A DNA stretch of 64,000 nucleotides from an uncultured Bacteroidota bacterium (GTDB lineage Bacteria > Bacteroidota > Bacteroidia > Flavobacteriales_D > Sanyastnellaceae). The position numbers were made by a program, and so were the translations under genes. The DNA lies in contig CAIZGX010000001.1 of assembly GCA_903932685.1 (NCBI GenBank), positions 46,200-110,199 of the forward strand, read 5' to 3'. Below are positions 51,767 through 62,027 of the stretch, piece by piece. How positions within the stretch are numbered: position 1 is the stretch's first letter; every line of letters starts with the position of its first letter. Under the pieces are notes generated by a model. That model had not been told where the DNA came from and searched no databases. It was given only the letters and a program-made list of their open reading frames with translations.

Positions 51767-53554
51767 TTAATGAGCGTGTTCTCCAGGTTTCAATGGAACT
51801 ACTTGTGGAACGAAATCCTCTTCGTGTTCTGGGTTTGAATAATCATAAGCCCAACGGTGAACTTCAGGAAGAGCACCAGGCCAGTTTCCATGAATGTGTT
51901 GAACCGGTGTCGTCCACTCTAACGTGTTCGACTGCCATGGGTTTTGAGAAGCTTTCTGCCCGTAGAAAATACTGTGGAAGAAGTTCACTAAGAATAGAAT
52001 CTGAGCTGCACCACCTACGATGGCGAAAATACTGATGTACGGATTCAAGTCCATAACCCAATCTAAGAATTCAAATTCTGAGAAACTGTAATAACGACGA
52101 GGTGCTCCTGCCATACCAACAAAGTGCATGGGGAAGAATACTCCGAATCCGCAAACCAAGGTTAACCAGAAGTGAGCGTAACCCAATTTAGTATTCAACA
52201 TTCTTCCGTACATCTTAGGGAACCAATGGTAAACACCGGCCAACATACCGAAGATTGCCGACATACCCATTACAATGTGGAAGTGAGCCACAACGAAGTA
52301 TGTATCGTGAACGTTCACATCTAATGCTGAGTCAGCTAAAATGATACCTGTCAAACCACCCGTCACGAACGTACTTACCAAACCAACACTGAACAACATT
52401 GCTGGAGTGAAACGAACATTTCCTTGCCACAACGTGGTAATGTAGTTGAAAGCTTTAACCGCTGAAGGAATAGCAATCAACAACGTAGTGAATACGAATA
52501 CCGATCCTAAGAATGGGTTCATTCCGGTGATGTACATGTGGTGACCCCATACGATGAAAGACAAGAATCCGATTGCCAAGATAGAACCGATCATGGCCTT
52601 GTATCCGAAGATTGGCTTTCTCGAGTTCGTGGAAATAACTTCTGATGAGATACCCAATGCTGGCAATAATACGATGTATACCTCAGGGTGACCTAAGAAC
52701 CAGAATAAGTGTTGGTACAACAATGGTGATCCACCAGTAACGTCTAATGCTTCACCTTGAATGTAGATGTCAGACAAATAGAAAGCAGTTCCCATGCTTC
52801 TATCCATCAAAAGAAGAACAACAGCAGAAACCAACACAGGGAAAGAGAGGATACCTAAGATTGCAGTTACGAATAAGGCCCATACAGTAAGAGGAAGACG
52901 CGTCATCTTCATTCCTTTTGTACGAAGGTTAATAATGGTTACAACGTAGTTCAAACCTCCTAAAAGTGAAGAGGCTACGAACAATACCATAGAGATTAAC
53001 CAAAGAGTCATTCCCATACCTGATCCAGGCATTGCTTGTGGCAATGCTGAAAGTGGTGGGTAGATTGTCCATCCACCTGAAGCCGCTCCGCCTTCAACAA
53101 ACAATGAAGCCAACATAATCACGCTAGAAACAGCGAAGAACCAGTAAGACAACATGTTCAAGAAACCTGAAGCCATATCACGAGCTCCAATTTGAAGTGG
53201 AATAAGTAGGTTCGCAAACGTTCCTGATAATCCTCCGGTTAATACGAAGAATACCATGATTGTTCCGTGAATCGTTACCATAGCTAAATAAGCATTACGG
53301 TCTAAGATCCCATCCGGTGCCCACTTGTCGCCAAGAAATGCATTCAAAATCTGAAACTTCTCTCCTGGCCATCCCAATTGAAGACGGAAGAAGATAGATA
53401 ACATTACAGCCACGATTCCCATTACAATTGCTGTAATTAAGAATTGCTTCGAAATCATTTTGTGGTCCATAGAGAACACATACTTCGAAATGAAGCTCTC
53501 TTTGTGGTGGTGATGACCGTGGTCTTGTGCGTGCATATTGTCAGTTGCTTCCAT
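51767..53554 (-). CDS. coxA: cytochrome c oxidase subunit I
   Basis: 595 aa; WFLGHPEVYIVLLPALGISSEV, HDTYFVVAHFHIVMGM. Confidence 0.97.
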   Translation of the reverse strand: MEATDNMHAQDHGHHHHKESFISKYVFSMDHKMISKQFLITAIVMGIVAVMLSIFFRLQLGWPGEKFQILNAFLGDKWAPDGILDRNAYLAMVTIHGTIMVFFVLTGGLSGTFANLLIPLQIGARDMASGFLNMLSYWFFAVSSVIMLASLFVEGGAASGGWTIYPPLSALPQAMPGSGMGMTLWLISMVLFVASSLLGGLNYVVTIINLRTKGMKMTRLPLTVWALFVTAILGILSFPVLVSAVVLLLMDRSMGTAFYLSDIYIQGEALDVTGGSPLLYQHLFWFLGHPEVYIVLLPALGISSEVISTNSRKPIFGYKAMIGSILAIGFLSFIVWGHHMYITGMNPFLGSVFVFTTLLIAIPSAVKAFNYITTLWQGNVRFTPAMLFSVGLVSTFVTGGLTGIILADSALDVNVHDTYFVVAHFHIVMGMSAIFGMLAGVYHWFPKMYGRMLNTKLGYAHFWLTLVCGFGVFFPMHFVGMAGAPRRYYSFSEFEFLDWVMDLNPYISIFAIVGGAAQILFLVNFFHSIFYGQKASQNPWQSNTLEWTTPVQHIHGNWPGALPEVHRWAYDYSNPEHEEDFVPQVVPLKPGEHAH

Positions 53555-53569
53555 GATTATCTATTATTT

Positions 53570-54802
53570 TTAGTTGCCCATTGCTGTGGCTACAGTGTCT
53601 TTTTTAGGTTCGTTTGCTAACGTGGTATCGGACGCTTCTTTTACTTCAGGGGCTTTGAACATTTTTTGTTTTGCAACCCAAGCGTTATAATCAGCTTCGC
53701 TTTCAACAACTACTTTCATTTGCATGTTGAAGTGCGCTGCACCACAAACTTTGTTACAAAGTAGAATGTAATTGAAACTATCATTGCCGGTTATCTTACG
53801 CATCTCTTCTGTGGTAACAGTAGGAGTCATTTTCAATCGCGTTGCAACACCAGGAACACAGTTCATTTGAGAACGGAAGTGAGGTAAATATGCCGAGTGT
53901 ATTACGTCTTGTGAACGGAAGATTAATTCAACTTCCTTGTTCACAGGAATGTGCATTTCTCCCTTCACCAAACGGTCATCGTTACCAGCTTCCCATGTGC
54001 TCAAACCGTTCACGCTGTTCTCATCTAAGTCAGAGATACGCTGCTTGTGACGCTTCAAACGACTTACTTTGTCTTCCAATGTTGCTACATAACTCTCTGG
54101 AAGTAATGGCATCATTTTATTCTCTTCCAATTGGTGCTCAATGTTTTCAATTTGGGCGTCCAATTCGTCCATCTTCGCACGAATTCCATCAGGAGTAACT
54201 AAACCCAGTGGGTTCGACGTACTGATCAGGTTGTAATTAGCAGCACCAAATGTTTTGTTCTCACCTGGGTAGCGTGCAGTCCAGTCGAACTGACGAGAAT
54301 ACAACTCAATTTGCAGAGCGTCTGCCGAGGCAGGTCCTGTGATTTTGTTCCAAGTAATCAATCCGTATACAATGATAAACGCTAGAACAACTCCTGGAAC
54401 CAATGTCCAAAGCATCTCTAATCGATTGTCATGTGCAAAGAATCTCGCCTTTCTACCTTTCTTGTACTGGTATTTCCAAGCGAAGAAATACAAGAAGAAA
54501 TTCACAATAAAGAAAACGATGGTAATTAACCAAATGTTCACCTTCATCAATTGGTCAACGTCTACACCATGCGCAGAAGCCGATAACGGAAGGTAGTCAC
54601 CATATCTTACATATAAGAATACGGTGCCCACGAAGAATAAAAACATCCACACTAACATCAAGTTAGCATTCAGCTTATTGTCGGCCGCAGAGATCTCCTC
54701 CTCTTTGTTCTTTCTTAACGAACGGCTCAATTCATATACTTTAGTCAATTGCGCTATGGCAATGATTGCAAGTACGATAACTAAAAGAATTAGTAGTTTC
54801 AT
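53570..54802 (-). CDS. coxB: cytochrome c oxidase subunit II
   Basis: 410 aa; CuA motif CNKVCGAAHFNM; SQDVIHSAYLPHFRSQMNCVPG. Confidence 0.95.
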   Translation of the reverse strand: MKLLILLVIVLAIIAIAQLTKVYELSRSLRKNKEEEISAADNKLNANLMLVWMFLFFVGTVFLYVRYGDYLPLSASAHGVDVDQLMKVNIWLITIVFFIVNFFLYFFAWKYQYKKGRKARFFAHDNRLEMLWTLVPGVVLAFIIVYGLITWNKITGPASADALQIELYSRQFDWTARYPGENKTFGAANYNLISTSNPLGLVTPDGIRAKMDELDAQIENIEHQLEENKMMPLLPESYVATLEDKVSRLKRHKQRISDLDENSVNGLSTWEAGNDDRLVKGEMHIPVNKEVELIFRSQDVIHSAYLPHFRSQMNCVPGVATRLKMTPTVTTEEMRKITGNDSFNYILLCNKVCGAAHFNMQMKVVVESEADYNAWVAKQKMFKAPEVKEASDTTLANEPKKDTVATAMGN

Positions 54803-54830
54803 TTGACTATCTTTTTTTCTTACTCTTCAA

Positions 54831-56072
54831 TTAAATATGATGATTCTCACTTTCTTGTAGGAAAGGATGGTTCTTCGGAATCAGAGGTGCCTTGGTTAAG
54901 GTGGTTAATACCACACGCAAGAACAATCCTAAAAATCCAAGTAACATTCCAATTTCAAACCACCATCCGAAGTTCGCATGATGACCTTCACCAAATCCCC
55001 ACAACAAATGTCCGTGGATAGTTCCAGGAATAACAGCTAAATACAAATCTGCAAAGTGACCAATTAAAATAATCACACCCACTCTTGTTAAATACTTCGT
55101 GTTACGTTTTGCATCGCGAGAAATCAATGTGTAAAAAGGAACAACAAAGTTCACTGCGAATATGACCCACATCAAAACCATGTAATGATCATAACGCTCC
55201 TTGAAATAAGTGATTTCCTCTGGAATATTTGAATACCAAATCAACATGTACTGACAGAACCACAAGTAACTCCACAACATAGATATGGCGAACATCCATT
55301 TACCCATATCGTGAATATGCGATTCGTTCATCATCGCGTAATAACCTTTTCCACGCAACCAAACTAAGATTAACGTTGCCATTGTCATTGCGGTAACCCA
55401 CATTCCAGCGAAGATGTACCAACCGTACATAGTGCTATACCAGTGGGTGTCAATTGACATCAACCAATCCCAAGCCATTGTAGAGGAGAATACCGCGAAC
55501 AACACTAAGAATGTTGCCCCTTTCTTGTACATCTTGTAGTGGATTTCCGTTCCGCCAACTGCATCTTCTTGAATAGACCACTTGCGGAAATAACGAGCAA
55601 ATCCAACAAAAACAGCAGCATATGCTATAACTCTCAACCAAAAGAATCCTGGTGTAAAGTAAGCCTGCTTTCCAGCTATAATTTCATCGTAGTTCTCACT
55701 AGCAGGATCGTAAACAGATGAATCCATCCAATGGTACAAATGATGACCATGAAATTGTCCTACCAATAATACCAAAACAATCACAGCCAAACCATATGGG
55801 ATGTATGAGAAAATAGCCTCGAATAATCGTTTCAACAAGGCAGACCAAGCAACTTCGGCAGCGTATTGTAATGAATAGAAAAACAATATTCCCAATGCAA
55901 TAGCAAAAAAGAAAAACCCACTGATCAATAACATGGCCCACCAATATTGGTGATGATCTGTCTTATCAGCAAACCATCCTAGTATAGCAGACACTCCACC
56001 AATGGCCATCAACGCCGTCGTCCACATTTTTGTTTGTGACGGAAGTTGGAATTGTAATTTATCTTGTGACAT
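54831..56072 (-). CDS. actF: alternative complex III subunit ActF (quinol:cytochrome c oxidoreductase membrane subunit)
   Basis: 413 aa polytopic protein in act operon position between actE and coxB. Confidence 0.88.
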   Translation of the reverse strand: MSQDKLQFQLPSQTKMWTTALMAIGGVSAILGWFADKTDHHQYWWAMLLISGFFFFAIALGILFFYSLQYAAEVAWSALLKRLFEAIFSYIPYGLAVIVLVLLVGQFHGHHLYHWMDSSVYDPASENYDEIIAGKQAYFTPGFFWLRVIAYAAVFVGFARYFRKWSIQEDAVGGTEIHYKMYKKGATFLVLFAVFSSTMAWDWLMSIDTHWYSTMYGWYIFAGMWVTAMTMATLILVWLRGKGYYAMMNESHIHDMGKWMFAISMLWSYLWFCQYMLIWYSNIPEEITYFKERYDHYMVLMWVIFAVNFVVPFYTLISRDAKRNTKYLTRVGVIILIGHFADLYLAVIPGTIHGHLLWGFGEGHHANFGWWFEIGMLLGFLGLFLRVVLTTLTKAPLIPKNHPFLQESENHHI

Positions 56073-56091
56073 ACCTTATTCCTTCTAGTTC

Positions 56092-56784
56092 TTATTTGTT
56101 TGTTGAATCTGCTGCTGCTTCTGCGGCGGCAACCTTTAACATTCCCTTCGCATCAAACTCCGGAGAGGCGTTGCCTTTTTGAAGACACTTCACCCACTCC
56201 AAAATCTGCCAACGCTCTTTTTGATTCAATTGAGAAGCATGTGATCCCATCAATCCTTTTCCATATTGAAGCGTGTGGTACATTTTACCTTCTTCCAAAT
56301 CTTTCAACTTGGTTGCGTAATCTGGAATACCTGCGATCAATCCGTTTTTAGAAATAGCCCCGTCTCCGTGACCTTCTTTACCGTGACAATGCTGACAGAA
56401 GATCAAGTACAATCGCTTTCCTTCTTCAATGTTCACTTTGTTTGCAAGCAATGGCGAGTGAATCTCACGAGCAGCTCTTGAATATCCGGTTGTGTCATTA
56501 GGCAAAGCATATGGCATTCCGAAGATGGCGTCATCGCCTGCATAAGCAATACTACCTTTGGCAGGTACGCGAGACAACACGGCTTGAACTCCCGCTTCGT
56601 CCTTCTGACTCTGCGTCCAATCCATGTGTTTATTTGATCCGTAATCTACGTAAGCCTCCAATGCAGGAGAGCGATACATATCTGGCATGTATTCCACACC
56701 AGGAGAATTCGTGTCTACACCACAAGAAGCAAATGCAATTGCTACTGTGATAGCCGAAAATGTGTTTAGTAGGGGACGCTTCAT
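56092..56784 (-). CDS. actE: alternative complex III monohaem cytochrome c subunit ActE
   Basis: Lipobox ASCGVD and CQHCHG haem motif. Confidence 0.9.
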   Translation of the reverse strand: MKRPLLNTFSAITVAIAFASCGVDTNSPGVEYMPDMYRSPALEAYVDYGSNKHMDWTQSQKDEAGVQAVLSRVPAKGSIAYAGDDAIFGMPYALPNDTTGYSRAAREIHSPLLANKVNIEEGKRLYLIFCQHCHGKEGHGDGAISKNGLIAGIPDYATKLKDLEEGKMYHTLQYGKGLMGSHASQLNQKERWQILEWVKCLQKGNASPEFDAKGMLKVAAAEAAADSTNK

Positions 56785-56785
56785 T

Positions 56786-57319
56786 TTAACAGTCCTTTAT
56801 GCTTAATTCAAAAACTTCAGTTGCACGTATTTTTTCTTCCAAATCAGATACAGAGAACGCGTGATTATCTTCTGTAACAATTTCCATCACAAACTTATCG
56901 TCTGTAGTTCTTGGATCTGGATTAGATGCTGGCATTCCAGGAAGAGTTCCGTTACGCAAAAAATAAGTTATTGCCATACCATGGGCTGCGCAGAAAACTG
57001 AAAATTCAAACATGATCGGAACGAAAGCCGGGGCATTCTCAATCCAAGTAAAGTTTGGCTTGCCACCAATGTTCATAGGCCAATCGTGAATCATGAAATA
57101 CCATGTTCCTAATATTGCCAATAAGGTTCCGGTAGTTGCATACATGAACGATGCAATTGCCAAGCGCGTGCGCTTAACTCCAATTATTGGATCTAATCCG
57201 TGCACAGGGAAAGGAGAAAACACATCTTTCACCTGTATTCCTTGTTTTACCAACGCCGTAGCTGCATCCAACAACTTTTGGTCGTCGTCATACATAACGT
57301 GAAATACTTTATTTGCCAT
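56786..57319 (-). CDS. actD: alternative complex III subunit ActD (DUF3341)
   Basis: 177 aa; LVKQGIQVKDVFSPFPVHGLDPIIGVKRTRLA. Confidence 0.92.
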   Translation of the reverse strand: MANKVFHVMYDDDQKLLDAATALVKQGIQVKDVFSPFPVHGLDPIIGVKRTRLAIASFMYATTGTLLAILGTWYFMIHDWPMNIGGKPNFTWIENAPAFVPIMFEFSVFCAAHGMAITYFLRNGTLPGMPASNPDPRTTDDKFVMEIVTEDNHAFSVSDLEEKIRATEVFELSIKDC

Positions 57320-57338
57320 TTCCTTAATCGTTCAGTTT

Positions 57339-58715
57339 TTAATGTTTGTCTGAGTTCTTGTAGCTTTCACCGGAAACCTTTAAGATTGTCTTCAATTCAT
57401 TCAAGGCCAATACAGGGAAGTAACGAGCGAATAATAAGAACAACGTGAAGAAGATTCCGATTGTTCCTACGAACATTCCGATATCCGTTACACTCGGGTG
57501 AAACTCACCCCATGCTCCAGGCGTGTAGTCACGGTGAATAGAAGTCACAATGATTACAAAACGCTCGAACCACATTCCAATGTTTACTACAATAGACAAC
57601 AAGAACGTTGCAGTTAAACTTGTTCTAATTTTCTTGAACCAGAACAATTGAGGAGAGATTACGTTACATGTCATCATCATCCAATAAGCCCAACTGTAGG
57701 GACCAGAGAAACGATTGATGAATGCATATGATTCGTACTCAACACCACTGTACCAAGAAATAAATAACTCTGTTAAGTAAGCAACACCTACAATAGAACC
57801 CGTTACAATGATTACAATATTCATGTATTCAATGTGAGCGATGTTTATGTAAGCCTCCAAACGCATCGTCTTTCTCATAATCAACAACAGCGTTAATACC
57901 ATTGCAAAACCTGAGAATACTGCTCCAGATACGAAATAAGGAGGGAAAATCGTTGCGTGCCAACCTGGAACAATAGACGTTGCAAAGTCCATGGATACAA
58001 TCGAGTGAACCGAGAATACAAGTGGCGTAGCTATACCCGCAAGAACCAAGGATACTTCTTCGAAACGTGTCCAATGCTTAGCACGTCCAGACCATCCAAA
58101 AGATAAAATTCCATAAATCTTTTTCGGAAGTGGCTTAACCATGCGATCGCGAATTGTAGCGAAGTCAGGAATTAAACCAATGTACCAAAATACCAACGAT
58201 ACAGAGAAGTAAGTCGAAATCGCAAATACGTCCCACATCAATGGTGAGTTAAAGTTCGGCCATAGTGAACCGAATTGATTCGGCAACGGAAGTGTCCAGT
58301 AGGCCTGCCACACACGTCCCATGTGAAATACAGGGAATAAAGCAGCCATCAATACTGCGAAAATGGTCATCGCTTCTGCAGAACGGTTAATTGCCATTCT
58401 CCAACGTTGACGGAAAAGTAACAATACCGCAGAAATCAAAGTTCCTGCGTGACCAATACCCACCCACCATACGAAGTTGGTGATATCCCATGACCATCCA
58501 ACGGTTTTGTTCAATCCCCAGGCTCCAATACCAGTACCTACAAGGTACATGATAGACCCTATTCCATACAATGCAATAACTGCAGCGATGGAGATAGCGA
58601 TTTTCCATTGGCGAGGTGCATTGCCTTCAATTGGACCAACAACATCATTCGTGATGTCATGGTAAGTCTTATGACCAAGAATAAGGGGTTTGCGAATAGC
58701 TGCTTCTTTTATCAT
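57339..58715 (-). CDS. actC: alternative complex III subunit ActC (NrfD/PsrC family)
   Basis: 458 aa; TNFVWWVGIGHAGTLISAVLLLFRQRWR. Confidence 0.93.
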   Translation of the reverse strand: MIKEAAIRKPLILGHKTYHDITNDVVGPIEGNAPRQWKIAISIAAVIALYGIGSIMYLVGTGIGAWGLNKTVGWSWDITNFVWWVGIGHAGTLISAVLLLFRQRWRMAINRSAEAMTIFAVLMAALFPVFHMGRVWQAYWTLPLPNQFGSLWPNFNSPLMWDVFAISTYFSVSLVFWYIGLIPDFATIRDRMVKPLPKKIYGILSFGWSGRAKHWTRFEEVSLVLAGIATPLVFSVHSIVSMDFATSIVPGWHATIFPPYFVSGAVFSGFAMVLTLLLIMRKTMRLEAYINIAHIEYMNIVIIVTGSIVGVAYLTELFISWYSGVEYESYAFINRFSGPYSWAYWMMMTCNVISPQLFWFKKIRTSLTATFLLSIVVNIGMWFERFVIIVTSIHRDYTPGAWGEFHPSVTDIGMFVGTIGIFFTLFLLFARYFPVLALNELKTILKVSGESYKNSDKH

Positions 58716-58718
58716 GGC

Positions 58719-61700
58719 TTATGCTTCAGTTTCTTCAATGTTTCTAACTTTTGTCATGTAGAATACGTTTGGTTGAATTCCAACTTCTTCTAATGAATGG
58801 TATGAACGATTGTTCTTCGAACGCTCTGTGTTCTCTGATTTTGTATCGTTCAAATCTCCAAATACAATGGCGTGTGTAGGACATGCCTCTGCACATGCTG
58901 TAACGATAGATCCGTCTTGAACAGGAGTACCGTCTTTCTTCGCAACCAACTTACCCGCCTGGATACGTTGTTGACACATGCTACATTTCTCCATTACACC
59001 ACGGGTACGAACAGTCACATCTGGATTCAATACCCAACGAAGACTTTCATCTTGTGATGGGTTGAAGTTCGCAAACTTATCGTTTGTTACGTAATTGAAC
59101 CAGTTGAAACGACGAACTTTATATGGACAGTTGTTTGCGCAGTAACGTGTACCAATGCAACGATTGTAAGCCATGTTGTTCAAACCTTCGTTACTGTGTG
59201 TAGTTGCAGCAACCGGACAAACAGTCTCACAAGGAGCGTGGTTACAGTGCTGACACATCATTGGCATGTGAACAGTACGTGGATTCTCTTCTGGATTCTC
59301 CATTTCGCGGTAAGCACCAATTGCACCCTTTCCTGTAGCCTCCTCTGTTTTTTCCAACGTCTGAGATAAATCAATCGGTTGGAATTCAGACGAGAAATAA
59401 CGGTCAATTCGCATCCAATGCATGTCGCGGTGACGACGAACTTCGTCTTTACCTACTACAGGAACGTTGTTCTCTGTGTGACAAGCTGTAATACAAGAAC
59501 CACAACCAATGCAAGAAGACAAGTCAATCGTCAATCCCCAACGGTGTCCGGCTCCCTCTACAGGATGGTCTCTATACAAATCAAATTCTTTAACCGGCTT
59601 GCGGTCTGCTGGATTAATCTTACCATCTCCATTCACATCTTCGTGAACAGGTAAGCTTGGAACCAAATTCCATGAAGCTGTTCCCTTCTCAGCTTCCTTC
59701 TCAGCCAAATATTTACCTAGAACTGTTTCTCTCACAACTGAATCACGACCCATTACAGTGTTGTGAAGTTGTGTTGAAGCCAATTCATATGTTTCCTCTG
59801 TTACTTCCAACGAAGCAATTCCAATGTATTGACGAGTCGTAGATGTTGAAACGAATTGGAAAGCATTCTGACCAATGGTCTTCGGCGTTCCGTTTTCATT
59901 CATCTCATATTCTCCATTTGCAGCTGTTTGGAAAGCTGCCTTACCAATTTTCTCGTTGTTCGCGCCACGACCGTATCCCAATGCGATTCCTATGGTTCCT
60001 GGCTTTTGGCCCGGAGTTGGACAAACCGGAAGGGTTACTGTCTTACCGTTAATGGTCACTTTAACTACAGATGCTGGATCATCCTGAGCGATGTATGAAT
60101 TCAAATTCAAACGCTTAACATCTGTTGGTGACATTGCCACGTAATTGTCCCAGGTTACCTTGGTAATTGGGTCAGGTGTTTCTTGAAGAACGGGGTTGTT
60201 GGCATAATCACCAGCACCCATGGTTACCTTCTGGTAGAAGCTAACTTCCCACTCCCCTGATGCCATTGAACTTGCGTTCGATAAAGCAGTAGCCAAATCA
60301 TAGCTGACAGGAGATGCTGCGATTACAGGAGCAGCTATTGCTGCAGCTGCAGCTACTGGAGCTGCTTCAACAACTGTGCTTCCTGCAGGAGCAATAGAAA
60401 CAAATACCGGTGCATTCTCCGCTGTTGGTAATGTTACGTTGTGTGTTGTGCCGTTGTGGATACTCATGTTGAACAAGTCTGAAGACAAACCTGCATGAGT
60501 TCCTTTGATATAATCGTAATAAGATGTTGAATTACCAGACCAACGCAACAAGCTCTCCTGTGCAGATCGTGTGTTGTAAAGTGGGGTAATTGTTGGTTGA
60601 ACGAAATCTATTCGTCCGGCCATTGGCTCTAAATCATTCCATGACTCTAAGTAATGGTGATCCGGAGCATTGTAAGTCACATTAGCCGAAGTCTCATCGG
60701 CAAAACCGTTGAAACTGACAACTGTTGCTACCTTGCCCATAGCCGCTTTAAATCCAGCTGCATCGGCGTATGAATATCCAGGATTAGCTCCGTAAACGAT
60801 TAACGCTCCTACCTGACCGTTGTTCATTTCACCAACTAAACGATCCATTGCGGCATCGTCTCCTTGGAAGAAATTAACTGGCTTGTCAGCGTTTAATGTA
60901 GATCCGTAGTTTCTTAATTCGTTGTTGATTGCACAAACAATAGACTGAACATCTACGTTGTTACTTCCTGCAACAACAAGACTCTCACCTGCATTCGCTT
61001 TTAACTCTTCAGCAATGCGAGCAATACGCGCTGAATCTACACCCGCAACTTCAGCGCTTCCGCCTTTGATTGCACTGTACAATGCAGCAACTACAGCACC
61101 TTCTTGTGAAGGTTTAATTGGAATTCGAACGTCTGCGTTCGATCCTGTCAATGACATAGTGGCCTCGAACTGATAATGCTTGCTCATCCACTCACCTTCT
61201 GGGCGACGGGTAGAAGCATAATCACCTTGGAATAAATTCGAAGACATCCATGTGCCTAAGAAATCAGCTCCAACGGAAACAATTGTTTTTGCTTTTGAAA
61301 AATCCATGGCAGGAATAACTTCCTTACCTAAAACATTCTTGTGAGCTAGACGAATACCTTGGTAAGAAATAGCGTCCCATTGAATGTGCTGAACCTTTCC
61401 AGTATATTTTGAAGAGAACTCAGCGATTGCGCGCTTAGCACTCGGACTAATTACAGTGTTCGATAAGATTCGGATTGAAGGAGCGGCAGCTAATGCAGAA
61501 GAAACCTCTGCATCTAAGGTACCCCAATCGCTAGAAGCTCCAGCCTTCATTGGCCCTTGAAGACGTGCACTATCATACAGTCCCAATACCGAAGCATTGA
61601 TTCGAGATGAAACAGCACCGCCACCGATTCCGTGTTCTTTGTTTCCTTTAATGAAAATTGGACGACCCTCACGTGTTTTAACAAACAAATTCGCATACTC

Positions 61701-62021
61701 ATTTCCATCATAGAAAGAAGATGCATAATAGTTCGCAATACCCGGAGTAATTTCCTCTGGCTTCACCACGTAAGGAATACTCTTAACTACAGGAGTTTCG
61801 CAAGCCGCAAGCGTTGCAGCCGCTACGCTGAATCCCATAAACTTCAAGAAGTCACGACGTCCAGTGTTACTTTCTGCAAGCTTATCATTGCCTAAAAAGC
61901 TTTCAACGCTCTCAGACTTTGCAAACTCGTTTGACATGCTTTCTTGGAAAGAAGAAGTGTTCTCCAACTCTTCCATTCCTGTCCAGTATTTTTTATTCAT
62001 ACCCATGATATTCAGGTCCAA
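58719..62021 (-). CDS. actB: alternative complex III subunit ActB (molybdopterin-oxidoreductase-like + Fe-S subunit)
   Basis: 1100 aa; Tat-like N-terminus GRRDFLKFMGFSVAAATLAAC; ferredoxin motifs CIGCGSCITACH, CQHCNHAPCETVCP, CIGTRYCANNCPYK. Confidence 0.95.
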   Translation of the reverse strand: MDLNIMGMNKKYWTGMEELENTSSFQESMSNEFAKSESVESFLGNDKLAESNTGRRDFLKFMGFSVAAATLAACETPVVKSIPYVVKPEEITPGIANYYASSFYDGNEYANLFVKTREGRPIFIKGNKEHGIGGGAVSSRINASVLGLYDSARLQGPMKAGASSDWGTLDAEVSSALAAAPSIRILSNTVISPSAKRAIAEFSSKYTGKVQHIQWDAISYQGIRLAHKNVLGKEVIPAMDFSKAKTIVSVGADFLGTWMSSNLFQGDYASTRRPEGEWMSKHYQFEATMSLTGSNADVRIPIKPSQEGAVVAALYSAIKGGSAEVAGVDSARIARIAEELKANAGESLVVAGSNNVDVQSIVCAINNELRNYGSTLNADKPVNFFQGDDAAMDRLVGEMNNGQVGALIVYGANPGYSYADAAGFKAAMGKVATVVSFNGFADETSANVTYNAPDHHYLESWNDLEPMAGRIDFVQPTITPLYNTRSAQESLLRWSGNSTSYYDYIKGTHAGLSSDLFNMSIHNGTTHNVTLPTAENAPVFVSIAPAGSTVVEAAPVAAAAAIAAPVIAASPVSYDLATALSNASSMASGEWEVSFYQKVTMGAGDYANNPVLQETPDPITKVTWDNYVAMSPTDVKRLNLNSYIAQDDPASVVKVTINGKTVTLPVCPTPGQKPGTIGIALGYGRGANNEKIGKAAFQTAANGEYEMNENGTPKTIGQNAFQFVSTSTTRQYIGIASLEVTEETYELASTQLHNTVMGRDSVVRETVLGKYLAEKEAEKGTASWNLVPSLPVHEDVNGDGKINPADRKPVKEFDLYRDHPVEGAGHRWGLTIDLSSCIGCGSCITACHTENNVPVVGKDEVRRHRDMHWMRIDRYFSSEFQPIDLSQTLEKTEEATGKGAIGAYREMENPEENPRTVHMPMMCQHCNHAPCETVCPVAATTHSNEGLNNMAYNRCIGTRYCANNCPYKVRRFNWFNYVTNDKFANFNPSQDESLRWVLNPDVTVRTRGVMEKCSMCQQRIQAGKLVAKKDGTPVQDGSIVTACAEACPTHAIVFGDLNDTKSENTERSKNNRSYHSLEEVGIQPNVFYMTKVRNIEETEA

Positions 62022-62027
62022 TCAAAA

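Noticed and set aside
60290-60420. Ala/Pro-rich low-complexity stretch in ActB (AAPVAAAAAIAAPVIAASPV)
   Set aside because: Looks like an interdomain linker between the molybdopterin-like and Fe-S parts; no sign of a repeat element or frameshift.
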